A stretch of 64,000 nucleotides of DNA from Tridacna crocea (GCA_943736015.1 OX031062.1:32275462-32339461); one strand, 5' to 3'; positions 46,103-57,531 are shown, counted from the stretch's first letter. The notes: a model not told the origin generated them from the letters alone. Numbers and translations are program-made.

Positions 46103-47512
46103 AGCGGGCTCATGTCATGGCCCGTTGTCCGTCGTGCGTCCGTGCGTCCGTCCGTCCGTCCATGCGTTAACTTTTTTTAAAACATCTTCTTCTCTGAAAC
46201 TGCCCATCCAATTTTGATGAAACTTCACAGAAATGATCATGCCATAGTCCTCTTCAGAATTTTTGAAAGAATTTAATTCCTTCAAAAACTCTCGTTGCCA
46301 TGGCAACAAAACTGAAAAAAAAAATGAAAATCTATGAAAATCTTCATGTCTGAAACCATATCTCCTAGGGCTACCAAATTTGGCATGTAGCTTTATCTAG
46401 TAGGCCTCTACCAAGTTCCTTCAAATATTAGCCCTGGGGTCAAAATTGGCCCCATCCCGGGGGTCACAAGTTTTATATGGGCTTATATAGGGAAAACTTT
46501 AAAATCCTTCTGGTACCTAGCTATAGGGCCTGGAGCTACCAAATTTGGCATGTAGCTTTATCTAGTAGGCCTCTACCAAGTTTCTTCAAATTATGGCCCT
46601 GGGGTCATAAGTGGCCCCGCCTGGGGGGGGTCACAAGTTTTACATGGGCTTATATAGAGACAGCTTTAAAACTCTTCTTCGACCTAGCCATAGGGCCTAG
46701 GGCTACCAAATTTGGCATGTAGCTTTATCTAGTAGACCTCTACCAAGGGTGTCCAAATTATAGCCCAGGGGTCAAATTTGGCCCCGCCCTGGGGGTAACA
46801 AGATTTACATGGGCTTATATAGGGGAAACTTTCAAAATCTTTTCGCACCTAGCCATAAGGGCTAGGGCTATCAAATTTTGCATGTAGCTTTAACTAGGGG
46901 GTCTCTACCAAGGGTGCCCAAATTATAGCCCTGGGGTCAAATTTAGCCCCGTCACGGGGGTCACAAGTTTTACATGGGCTTATATAGGGAAACTTTAATA
47001 ATCTACTTGTACATAGCCATAAGGCCTAGGGCCACCAAATTTTCATGTAGCTTTATCTAATGGGCCTCTACCAAGAGGGCCAAATTTTAACTTTCGCGGT
47101 CAAGTTTGACCCCACCCCAGCGGTCACAAGTTTTACATTGGCTTTTATAGTGAAAACTTGATAAACCTGTCTCATGGGTCACATATTTTACAGGGCCTTT
47201 TATAGAGCAAACTTGTTTCACGGGAATTTTTATTGAGCAAGATTAAAAAATCTTCTTGTTTATAACCACACATTTTAAACCAGTCCTGTTTTATTTGGTA
47301 ATGGGCTGTATCTTGTAGACCTCCACAAGGATTCAAGAAATTGTATCTTTGTGGCCAAAAAATGGTTTGCCCTGGGATCATAACTTTCTCGAAGGATTTT
47401 ATAGAAGAGAATTCTGTTTAATTGACCCAGTATTGTAATGTTTGGCTTGTACTGTTTTGACTTAGTAGCCAGTGGAGCGATACAGGGCCATCATGGCCCT
47501 CTTGTTGTTGAT
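46103..47512 (-). mobile_element. HINE-like element inserted in the LINE
   Basis: The right edge is the 5' hairpin end in reverse (ACAGGGCCATCATGGCCCTC, TTG); the left edge lacks the usual CTCACCTGAGC end and begins AGCGGGCTCATGTCATGGCC with CCGTCGTGCGTCC behind it. Units: CTACCAAATTTGGCATGTAG, CCTCTACCAAG, GGGGTCAAATTTGGCCCC, GGTCACAAGTTTTACATGGG, about five copies at ~165-190-bp period. It sits between codons of the LINE (DAHIS.. and ANRNLGI). Confidence 0.8.
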
Positions 47513-47861
47513 ATGTGAGCATCAAATGTCAATTTATTGTCGATTGTGACTCCAATATCATTTTCTTCTTTTACACTTGAACTTGATTGGCGTTCCATTT
47601 AGGTCCTTAGTTTTCATGAAATAGTCGTGGTTAAATTATTTTTTTTAACCAAGGTAAAGTCTCTTGCATTTGTTGTCATTTTAAAGTCCTCCATTTGATG
47701 GACCGGTCACAAATCTTGTCAGTAGTGCGTTGAAGATTTTCTACATCGCTGTCTGTGTTGATTGTCGAGTACGTTTTCGTATCATCGGGAGAACAATCTG
47801 ACAGTAGTATCTGTTAAATCTGGTAGGTCGTTTATGAATACTATGAATAATATAGGTCCTA
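47513..47861 (-). pseudogene. Non-LTR retrotransposon RT, palm/thumb part (same LINE)
   Basis: Minus strand: SVLGPILFIVFINDLPDL followed by DTTVRLFSR (where the catalytic ADD box should be, replaced), several stops, then KEENDIGVTIDNKLTFDAH. Order and spacing match LINE RTs. Confidence 0.88.
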
Positions 47862-47871
47862 GTACGCTGCC

Positions 47872-48203
47872 TGTTGTCTGCGCATGTCATATTCTTCGAA
47901 GATTCGACCTTTCTTATATGACGCATCACTATCCCTGATATGGGCCAGACTGTAGAAATACGCGCTATAAAGTAGCAATGGAGAAAATGGCTGTTATCAA
48001 TACGTTTGGGAAAAAATCAGGCCTGTTTTAGCTCTAGATTTCTCTAAACTGCTGAGTGAATCGCACAAGGTAGCGTTTTATTGAGTAAAAATTTATTTTA
48101 GTTTGAAATTCAAAGTAACGGTTGTCGCGTATGAAAGTGGTTCGGTTCTGTACCCAGGATGCCCAAATTAGATGGGTTTATAGAATGCCATCTAGCGGGA
48201 ATG
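47872..48203 (+). mobile_element. Element 'G' inserted in the LINE with 10-bp target duplication
   Basis: GTACGCTGCC at 47862-47871 and 48204-48213 is a single string in the LINE (codons for GSV of the PQGSVLGP box), so insertion and duplication are directly demonstrable. The element is 332 bp with no inverted termini. Confidence 0.9.
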
Positions 48204-48213
48204 GTACGCTGCC

Positions 48214-48262
48214 CTGTGGTACTCAACTTAAGACTTTCTGTGTGTTGGAATGAACTTGATAA
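48214..48262 (-). pseudogene. LINE RT segment up to the inversion point
   Basis: Minus strand YQVHSNTQKVLS, stop, VPQG.., continuing into GSVLGP across the element G insertion. Similarity stops at ~48262. Confidence 0.8.
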
Positions 48263-48265
48263 CCC

Positions 48266-48425
48266 ATTGAGGTCATTGATGATTGGACTTCTAAACTTGA
48301 TGGAAATGACAATATTGAAGTAATATACGTTGACTTTCAAAAAGCTTTTGATAATGTCCCCCCATGAGCGTCTCCTCAAAAAGTTACATAGCTATGGTAT
48401 TCAAGAGAACCTCTTAGTCAGGTAG
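48266..48425 (+). pseudogene. Inverted 5' segment of the same LINE (RT motif A)
   Basis: The plus strand reads IEVIDDWTSKLDGND, IEVIYVDFQKAFDNVP, then after one extra C in a run of six HERLLKKLHSYGIQENLLVR. DFQKAFD is RT catalytic motif A, which should lie just N-terminal of VHSNTQKVL..VPQGSVLGP; here it is in opposite orientation and abuts it. Confidence 0.88.
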
Positions 48426-48930
48426 TCAGGGATCAAATATTTTGTAACTTTCGATCCCTAAACTGTTGTTCAATTGATAACTTTAGCAAAATGTTCAAGA
48501 AGCATTGATCACTGAGTAAATATTATGCTTTTCAAATTACGCCCCATAGTCTTTGTGTAAGAAAGGTAATGTAATTACATTGACAGCGGGCTAGTTTGAA
48601 ATAGAGATGATCAACGATGACATAGGACTAGTTTTAAATAGAGATGATTACATTTGGCGTAACAAGTGAGAAATTCTAATAGCCGAGTAGAAATTGCAAC
48701 CAAACAAACCAAAGTTCTACTTCCGGTGGAAGTCATACTAACTCTGAAATGCAAAATATACCGTGTATGTAGGGCAAGAAGTGGAGAAAAAGTACACACA
48801 CGGCGTAAGTAGGTTATTTTCTAGGCTATGACAGATCGTGAATAGAACTTTAGAAATATATACAGTAATGTTCCACGAAAACATACACAGTGTCATACTA
48901 TACTGTACGCCATTTTGTAAACCCCACCCC
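48426..48930. other. Spacer between the LINE and a foldback element
   Basis: No gene supported. Confidence 0.4.
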
Positions 48931-50031
48931 GGGGTCAAAACGGCCCACTTCCAAAACGGCTCGGTACCAAAACGGCCCAGTGCCGAAACGGCCCGGTACC
49001 TAAACGGCCCACTATTTTGTCATCAGTTAAAACCCACTGCAGGGCCGCCATTTAGATCACAAAATTACTTTTATGAAATTCAGTTACTTAGTTTTAATAA
49101 ATTTACTTATAACCTGAATTTTGATCATGTGAATCAAGTTAGGTGGTCTCCTGCTATGAATTTATTGAAACGTGTACAGAGATGTATCCTTTCTAGAAAA
49201 CTTGGAGCTGTCGTTTTTGAAATAAGTAAACTCTGCATACCAGAGGGGAAAAGGTTACAGGAAAGCAAATTAGTACAGATAACTGTCCCAAAAGGTGATG
49301 TTCCCTCTTGACTGGTTGCCTCTGGGCACAGAGACTATCGAGACAAAACCAGTTGAAAGTCCAGCACAGATTTTATGCACAAATTTGAGCTGTCATAATT
49401 TCACAAATAGAACACAAAATTATGATTTAAGACATACCTAATGCTTGTTTATTTAATAGTCCTTGGTTTGAAATACAAATATTTCCAATTCAAATGCTAA
49501 ACATAAGAGAAAACCGTGCATTTCATCTGCTACTTGAGTTATTTTACATTCCAGAAAACACCCAAAATGGCTGCCATGCACGATAAATTTCATCAGTGTC
49601 TTATCAGAGATTTACATGTTATAAACGACTTCTACAAGCTCTTTAGGCAGTGAAAGGTTTAATAATTTGTCGTAGGTCATGCTAGAACTTAAATTCAGTA
49701 GCATTTCGCTGCAATAAAGACTTTAAACCGGCGACACAGAAAGGCAGTATAGCGCTTTATCTTTGCAACTGGAAAATCTACGATGGACTTGAAATGGTAC
49801 AATGTTCCGGAATTATGGGTAGAGGGATTATCTAGCATTGTAACATCAGATAGGAATGCAGGACAATTTTAAAGTAAATAAAATTATAAAATTCACTGCC
49901 TCAAAACTGGTGGAAAGAAAACAGTAATTCGTAGTTCAAAAATGGGCCATTTTGGTACCCATAACATTGGGCTGTTTCGGTAAAGTGGGCCATTTTGGAC
50001 CGGGCCGTTTTGGAAGTGGGCCGTTTTGACT
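48931..50031. mobile_element. Second foldback element, AAAACGGCCC-unit arms
   Basis: The left arm (48934-49015) starts GTCAAAACGGCCCACTTCCA and repeats AAACGGCCC.GT.CC about five times; the right arm (49936-50030) is its inverse, identical over the first ~27 bases. About 900 bp of non-repetitive DNA lies between. No target duplication is visible. A 157-codon frame entering the left arm has no recognisable domain. Confidence 0.75.
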
Positions 50032-50034
50032 CTA

Positions 50035-51100
50035 TCCCTTTCACTTTCAGTCTGAAAGTTTGCTCAGATACCATTTTTGTTATTTGTCTCCGTAGACCTT
50101 CACCGCAATCCTCTTTAAACATAACTGGAATTTATACGATCTTACCAGCATCTTTTCAAACGGCTCTATGGGATAAAATTTCCAATGACGGCTAATAAAG
50201 TGGGCATGGATTGTTAGATAAATTTTTAACATCACACAAACTGTTCTGCAAAATACCAAATCAATTTAAATTTACCTTTTGTCCCAACATAAATAAATCC
50301 ATTGTTATTTTTAAATAACATACACGGCGACTTTGTTAAACAGACATGCACACTCAGAGAAATTAGAATATTGTACCGTCCGGTTCTCTAACCCTAACAA
50401 CCATTTTTGCACAAGGTGCCTTTGTCAACAGTGGAATTTCAAAATGAACCGTCCTGTAGCATGTCAGAGATACTGTGATTTCTGCCAAGACATGCGCATT
50501 GATGATATCACCATATTTTGATCTCTGGTGAAGTAGTTTAACGGTATTTACGTTGAATAGTACAGATTTAACGAAGGTAAGATTTAGATATTAACTAAGA
50601 TCAGTTTTTTTGTAAAGATTAATCATTTTACTAATGATCCATGCCCATTTTATTAGCTGTAATTGGAAATTTTGTTGCATAGAGCCATTTGAAAAGATGC
50701 AGGTAAAATCGATTTGAGCACTGAAGGTACCCTCCCCCATTCAATCTGAAGGGGAGCTTTGATGTTTTTTTTTTCTAGACCAATCACAAAAATAGCATCG
50801 GAGTATGCCTTCATACTGAAGGTACACCCCGATCTGTTCAGGATAGAAGTATGGGCGGTGCCTTTTTTAATTCCCTTTTCCAAGTTCTAATACTAGCTAT
50901 TTATAGCTTAAATTATTTAATACTGAATTATAGAACCTGCACAGTTCTACCAATGAGTGGAAATCATTACCTTAAGATATTGTTTAATGTGCAATATTGA
51001 CAGATTTGAAATCAAAACTTGATGAAGTCTTATAGCCATATAGGTACCATCTTTTTAATATACACTAGTTACGTGATAGAATCACCAAAAGTGGTATACA
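50035..51100. other. Gene-free spacer
   Basis: Two divergent inverted segments (CATTGGAAATTTTATCCCAT-like, near 50175 reversed and 50665) hint at an old inverted pair, also seen as AGATGCTGGTAAGATCGTA-like and AGATGCAGGTAAAATCGAT. No exons. Confidence 0.4.
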
Positions 51101-52509
51101 CAAACAAGGGGCCATGATGGTCCTGAAATGGCTCACCTGAGTCTTCTGACCAAACATGACCCATTTTCAATCTCTTTTGAGATATTTTGATAAACATTCT
51201 ACAAAAATTTTCATAAGTTATTGACCTGAAATGACCAGCTTGCAAACTGGCACAATACCAACATTCTGACCAAGTTTCATGAGCATTGCATTTAAAATGA
51301 GACCTATAAAAAAAGGAAACAAGGTTTTCGAAGAGTTGACCTAGTGACCTAATTTTTGATCCGACAAAAGGGGTCCACCAAACAATACTACATAAGAGCT
51401 GTAGCCCTTAAGATGGGAGACAAGAAAATTGTAAAGATTTCATTCTTTATCTCTATGAAAATCCATGACCCCACAACAAAGGTCCAATTTCCACACAATA
51501 GCCATCATTTTAAGTATTTCGGTAGAGGTCCACTCACGGCCATATCCACTAGATGATGCTATATGCCAAATATGAAAGTAGTAGCCCTTAAGATGTAGGA
51601 CAAGAAGATTTATAAAGATTTTCTTCTTAATGTGAAATCCAAGAACCAACAACATAGGGCGAATTTCTATACTAGGGCCATAACTTACAGTATTTTGGTA
51701 GAAGGTCACTAGATGATGCTACATACCAAATATGAAAGCTCTAGCCCTTACATTTTGGGACAAGAAGATGTTTAGAGTTTTTTCTCTTAGTTCCCATTGC
51801 AACCAGACTTCTTCATTGAATTCAAATCTTTGAAGTATTCTGAAAGTGCATCACCTAAGGATCATTTCTGTGAAGTTTCTCTGAAATCTGTTTACTGGTT
51901 TCAGAGAAGAATTTTTATGAGAGCTCTAGTCCTTAAGGTACGGGACAAGAAAACTTTTAAAGATTTCATTCTTTATCTCTATGTAAAATCCGTGACCCCA
52001 CAACAAAGGTCCAATTTCCACACAAGGGCCATCATTTGAAGTATTTTGGTAGAGGTCCACTAGATGATGCTACATGCCAAATATGAGAGTTGTAGCCCTT
52101 AGGATTTAGGACAAGAAGATTTTTTAAGATTTTCCTCTTAATCTCTTTGTGAAATCCGAGAACCAACACCATAGGGCCATAATTTGAATAATATTTTAGT
52201 AGAGGGTCACTAGATGATACTACATGCCATATATGAAAGCTCTAGCCCTTACGGTTTGGGGAAAAAAAGAGAGAAGATTTTTAAAGTTTTTTCTCTTGGT
52301 TGCCATAGCAACATTTGTTTTTCATGGAATTCAAATCTTTGAAGTATTCTTAAATTGCATCACCTATGGATCTTTCTATGAAGTTTCATTGAAATCTGTT
52401 GGCTGGTTTCAGAGGAGAGGATTTTTTTAAGTCATTCTTCACGGACAGACGCCGGACCATGATCGATCACAAAAGCTCACCCAGAGCACTATGTGCTCAG
52501 GTGAGCTAA
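51101..52509 (+). mobile_element. HINE-like element with intact 5' and 3' ends
   Basis: 5': CAAGGGGCCATGATGGTCCT + GGCTCACCTGAGTC. 3': hairpin GAGCACTATGTGCTC, AGGTGAG, CTAA. The internal ~160-bp unit contains GAGGTCCACTAGATGATGCT, ATATGAAAGCTCTAGCCCTT and GGGACAAGAAGATTTT. The 3' hairpin close to a terminal CTAA is the Helitron-type signature; sub-terminal GCTCACCTGAG is inverted between the ends. Confidence 0.85.
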
Positions 52510-53750
52510 AAAGTAAAGCCATAGACAGAAGTATAGAGTGAGAGATGGGCCTAAAATATCATCTGGATGCCAAAACTGTGCCCCTCTAAGCTTCATCTAG
52601 GTACAGAATTTAGAATTTATGACTTACAAAAGTTAAATATGTTCTTTTTCCAACACTCTCTATCAAAATTCATTAGTATTAAACTTCTAGGTCTGGATGA
52701 AAATCATAAATGCATGTCAACAAACAACCAACATTTTTTTCAACCAATATTGTGCCTTACTCTACCCACTCCCCAAAAGTAAAGTTATGTATTCTCTCAA
52801 GACGAAGAAAAGGCATAATTATGAGTTATGAAATTCTTGGTCTGAGCACGGAGAAAAAGGATTTCAAGGCACAGTGGGTTTCCTGAAAATTAATCGCATG
52901 TGCTCGATTTTTTAATTATTTACCTTAGTATGTTTCTTTCATTCACTGGTGACAAGAGGGAAAAACAGCTGTGCTTTTGACGCTGAGATTTTTACATTAT
53001 GAGCTTATGCACTCCACCCACTTTTCTGCTTTCTGTGTCCTCGCTCCCCACTTTTCAGTGGCCTATGGGTTGTGAAAAAGGAGGTAGATGAAAAAAGTAG
53101 AAAATACACAAGAAACTTTGCCCATTTTTTTTTTCTTTTTGGACTTTGTTGTGGGTGAGAAATATTATTGGCTGGCCTTTTTATCTACACAATTTTGCTG
53201 TTTCACAGTGCACCTTTCATATTCTTCTTGCTGTTTATTATGTCAGAAAAGCTCAGGTTGTAGCTACCTTGATTTGTGACTTGATACCACTGCATCATGG
53301 GTTCTAGCTTTGATGGAGGTATGAAGTTTTCAGATATGAGTGTGTTGTAATTGGATTTTTAGAATATATGGAATTTCTATACTCAATATTCATTTGACCA
53401 TACATAAGCAAACAATGTTCTTGTCTCTTATTTTTCTTTCCAACATATGATATATTAATAGACTTTCAAAAAAAAGAAATTAGGTAAAAAAATTGGAGAA
53501 AAAAAAGATATGTCCAACCTATGCTATTTCATATTTTCATGATGTAGGAAACACACCTTGTATTTTTTTAGGTGTAATTACATTTTTTTCCGCATACAAT
53601 ATAAGTATATAACATAACCCAATAACTCAATACTAATTTACTGTTAAACAGTACATTATGTTACAAGGCCCTTAGATGAAGTTAACATTTCCTAAACGAC
53701 AAATTTAGGACTCTTCTGAAAATAATTTGCAGACAACAATGTTAAATTTG
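52510..53750. other. Gene-free spacer
   Basis: Unique-looking AT-rich DNA; no element ends or exons recognised. Confidence 0.4.
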
Positions 53751-54099
53751 ATATAAGTAGGAGAAAGTTCCCAAATAAGGTAGAAAACAAGGTCATATAT
53801 TTTCAAAAATTTGACCTGGTGACCTAGTTTTTTATTCGACATGACCCATTTTCCAACTCATTAGAGACATTATCAAGACAAATACTCTGGTAAGAATAGA
53901 ACCTCTAGCATGTGTATGTATTATATATGGTAAAAGTTGATAATGCACAAGGGACACAGGGACATCACAAAATCTCACCTTAAGCACTTCAAATTTCTTG
54001 CTCTAGTGACCTATTTATAATTGTACAAACATGCTTCAGTAGTACTGCATCAGAATTTTGTCCTCATGCATGCACTAAGCCTTAAAACACATTATTTAA

Positions 54100-54225
54100 C
54101 CCTTTGCCAAACAAACCCCTGTTTTTACATGTCTGCTCTAAAGTCTTTTGAAAACACTGTGAGAAAAGTAATTGCTGGTAATGAGGAATTTCTCCTTTTC
54201 CCATAATGTTTTCTACCTTATTTAG
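54100..54225 (-). mobile_element. TTAA-family MITE, partial
   Basis: TTAA at 54096-54099, end CCCTTTGCCAAACAAACCCC and an imperfect palindrome (54150-54212). The right part merges into HINE sequence. Confidence 0.6.
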
Positions 54226-55055
54226 GAAAATAAATAACCTGGTTTACACTCTAGAGGCCACAATTTATCATCAATATGCATGAAAGGTTGTCAGAATATT
54301 AATGTTGTCTTGATGATATTTTTGACAGGGTAGAATATGGGTCATGTCCAGTCAAAAATAGGTCACCAGGTCAAACTTAGATTACATTGTTTACACTGTT
54401 AGGACTACATGTGTAGTCAGATACTCAAGCACTCATCTGGTTAACATCTACTATGAGGTTGAAAAAACCTGGTAGTTAATGTTGGGTTAAAAAATAGGTT
54501 ACTGAGATAAGTTTCACAAAAAGCTTCTGTATACTTTAGAGTCCATATTTTCAGTCAAATTTTCATTAAAGTTTGTGAGAATGTTTGAATTGATAGCTTA
54601 CCCCCCCGGTCTCACAGACCCCGATTTAATCCCGATTTCGAAAATTTCAAAATCGGCGCAAAATCGGCTAGCTTCGGGAGAGTCGTAGTGCCTCCTGACT
54701 CAAATCGGCATCAATTCGGGATCAAAAATAAATCGGGACAAAAATTTCAACATGCGCAAATTTTTCTCCCGATTTGGAAAATCGTGCCGAAATCGGCGCA
54801 CCTCGGTGTACCTCGTACTAAGTCGTCGTTGTTCGTAGTAAGCAAATCGGCGTTATTCGGTCCTATTTCGGCGTACCTACCTCGGCGATGAACCCCGAAT
54901 AACGCCGATGTACTACGAGTAACTCCAGAATCTCGCCGATGAACTACGACAAGATATGCCAATAGCATCAGGAGTTACACCGACCTACACCGAATAACTA
55001 CAAACTGCTAAGATATCATCCAGTAGTACTACGAATTAACCCGAATTCTGATTGG

Positions 55056-55064
55056 TATAAAAAG
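55056..55064 (+). promoter_or_regulatory. TATA-box-like site inside the 1.78-kb element
   Basis: TATAAAAAG lies 88 bp before the small ORF at 55144, a plausible transposon promoter. Confidence 0.4.
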
Positions 55065-55143
55065 GCAACTCAACTTTGAAAACAATTCATTTGCAGATTT
55101 TTTCCAAACCTTTAAACGAGACGCTTCCCTATACTTCGATACT

Positions 55144-55242
55144 ATGGGACCAAAAAGTGGGCTTTCGAAGAAAATGCAGTCAGCTACAACAGATATGCCT
55201 CCTGCATTGAGCACACAAGCTCCACCATTAAAGAGGCAATAA
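55144..55242 (+). pseudogene. 32-codon ORF downstream of the TATA-like box
   Basis: MGPKSGLSKKMQSATTDMPP... ending PPLKRQ and TAA. Possibly the surviving start of an element protein; no domain. Confidence 0.3.
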
Positions 55243-56683
55243 TACTCATTTAAAGCCAGTTTTAACTCATTTTGTTTTTATTTTATCAAAATATAGTCAT
55301 TCTTATATATCTATGCCAAATATTGCGCCTGACGGTTGCAAGGTTGCTTAGATTACGCCTGATAGAAAATGCATTTCGCGGACTTACGGCCTTCAATGTA
55401 AACAGACAGGTCATTTCCGAATTTTGAATTGAAGATTTTCGATATCCGTTATACACTCGGGTAGATTCGTATGATGATCATGCATAATGTAACGTGACTA
55501 TATTTGACCTTGGCCTTGATGCGGTAAATGAAGGGAAATGGATGCTTCTCTGTTGCAGCCTTTATTTTTAGACGGAGATCGAGGCCTATATGTAAGTTAC
55601 TCCGTATCCGACTCTAGGCGGAAACCAACGATAAATTTCCGTGAGTCACCGCCATTGTTTACAGCTTCAATCGTCAGCCAGTTTTCTTCTGGCCAGTTTT
55701 AGGTTTTTCACACAAACCCCCGTTTTTCTTTTTTCATTTACACGACATATGTCAGTAATTTATCCTTGTGTACACAAAGGACAGATTTCTGTACCATTCT
55801 ATTTTTCTTTTTGAAATTTAACAGCGTTTCTGCTCACCGGCTGTAGACAGGCATCTTTAAGCACAGAGAACTAACCTGACCCTGATTTTACGCCGGATTA
55901 GCCAGTTGTCCCGCAAAATGAGTTTGAGGATGACGTCTAATATCCATATGATAACTGATTTTGTTTTTTGCTGTTAATCACGGAATTTATACCCATTGGA
56001 CGAAATCAGGGCATAATCCTGGAATAAGATTTGAAACTCGTAGCCGATTCAGATCTGTCGGCGTATGTGGCAGTAAATCTTTGTGCATCGTAGTCCACCG
56101 TAGTAAGAAATCGGGACAATCGGTCTAGATCGTACTGTTTCGTAGTAACTCCTAAACTCGGCGTACTTCGGAACAAAAGTGGGGCAAAAGCTTTGTAGAT
56201 CGTATCGCATCGTAGTTTATTGCAGCCAATTGGGAACACACCGATGTATGTCTAAAAATAACCCTCGTCCAAGGATGATCGGAGAAAAACAGCTTGAATT
56301 CGTGGTAAATCGGAGAAAATGCGCTCTCCCGAAGCACTACGATTATTTTGGAAATCGGGATCTGTGAGACCGGGGGGTTAAAAGGAATGGTAATACTGTT
56401 ATGTCTTGTTGAATCAAAATGGCTCAGAGGGATGACTGAGGGCCATCATGGCTCTCTTGTTTAACTTATTTCCTTTTTCAGCAATGATTGTGATGTTTTT
56501 GTAGTCTAGAAATGTATATAATATCTCAATATAACCATTTTTCAATAAGTTGAAAAACTAACAAGGAAAAACAGGCATTACACTAACAAATGACCTGAAA
56601 TTGACCTCTATACAAAGAATAATTTGAAAGTGAATATTTGTTTCATCAATATGATCATAAATATGGTACTGAAGTTTCATTAA

Positions 56684-56884
56684 CCTATTCCCAAACAAAC
56701 CCTGGTTTTCACAGCCCTGAAAAAGAAGGCTTTTTAAAACATCGTGGGAAAAGGAGAAAATGCTGATAACCAGCATTTTCTCCTTTTCCCATTATTTTTT
56801 CTACCTTCCCAGAACAAATTTCAATTTTGAAGTGACGTTAATTTTGTCATCTGCAAATGCTTTCAATTTAGACCAGGTAAAGAG
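56684..56884 (-). mobile_element. TTAA-family palindromic MITE, 201 bp
   Basis: TTAA at 56680-56683 and 56885-56888. Ends CCTATTCCC and, inverted, CTCTTTACC. Palindrome centre TGCTGATAACCAGCA. Confidence 0.85.
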
Positions 56885-57058
56885 TTAATAACAAATGTCG
56901 GATTTTACCCTTTCAGTGCCTTAGTCAAAATATGATGCTTTTGTGGGCGATATAGATTACAATCAGAAAGCACAGAAAGTTCATCTTAGATATATTTTAT
57001 CTACCTAATATTCCCAATGTAAACCCACGAATTAATATGTTAATTTGAGGTGTTTTAA

Positions 57059-57279
57059 CCCTTTACCAGATAACAAAATTTAAGCCTTGTCCAAATTGAA
57101 AGCATTCGCAGACGACAAATTCAGTCTGGCTCAAATGGTTAAATTGTACTTTAATAGGGTAGAAAACATTGTGGGAAAAGAAGAAAATGCTGGTTGCCAG
57201 CATTTTCTCCCTTTTCCACAATGTTTTCAGAAGGCATCTTTCCCAGGGTAGTTAAAAGTTGGTATTATGTGGTAAGGGG
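57059..57279 (+). mobile_element. TTAA-family palindromic MITE, 221 bp
   Basis: TTAA at 57055-57058 and 57280-57283. Termini CCCTTTACCAGA and, inverted, CCCCTTACCACA. 67-bp palindrome at 57162-57228. Next copy begins 14 bp away. Confidence 0.92.
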
Positions 57280-57293
57280 TTAAGTTTCTTTAA

Positions 57294-57531
57294 CCCTTTT
57301 CGAAACAATTCCAGCTTTTTACAACCCTAAGATAGAAGTCTTTTGAAAACATTTTGGGAAAAGGAAAAAATGCTAGTAACAAGCATTTTCTCCTTTTCCC
57401 AAAATGTTCTCCTGTCTGCTGGAAACAAATTTCAAATTTTGAGTTATGTTTATTTAGTTGTCTGCTAGTGCTTTCAATTTGGACCTGTCTTATATACATT
57501 ATATTGTCATTTGGTAAAGGGTTTAAACATA
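57294..57531 (-). mobile_element. TTAA-family palindromic MITE, adjacent inverted copy
   Basis: TTAA at 57290-57293 and 57533-57536. Palindrome 57345-57411 carries CATTTTGGG/CCCAAAATG where other copies have CATTGTGGG/CCCACAATG. Confidence 0.9.

Larger units (their letters stand above)
54601..56377. mobile_element. 1.78-kb TIR element, TTA flanks (PIF/Harbinger type)
   Basis: TTA at 54598-54600 and 56378-56380. Termini CCCCCCGGTCTCACAGACCC and, inverted, CCCCCCGGTCTCACAGATCC, then CGATTT. Sub-terminal regions are dense in AATCGG/CGTAGTA words in both orientations. The size and internal promoter-like segment suggest an eroded larger element; no transposase is present. Confidence 0.75.
53755..56465 (-). 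mobile_element. HINE-like remnant hosting two later elements
   Basis: Units of the GGTCACCAGGTCAAA / CTCTAGAGGCCACAATTT type run from ~53790 to 54600 and resume at 56378; the reversed 5' hairpin end (GAGGGCCATCATGGCTCTCT) lies at 56437-56456. It is split by the TTAA MITE at 54100 and the large element at 54601. Confidence 0.65.

Noticed and set aside
48838-49311. Longest + strand open frame (157 codons)
   Set aside because: It begins in flanking DNA, runs through the foldback arm (ALN repeats of FQNGSVPKRP type) and into its centre; no domain, no splice logic.
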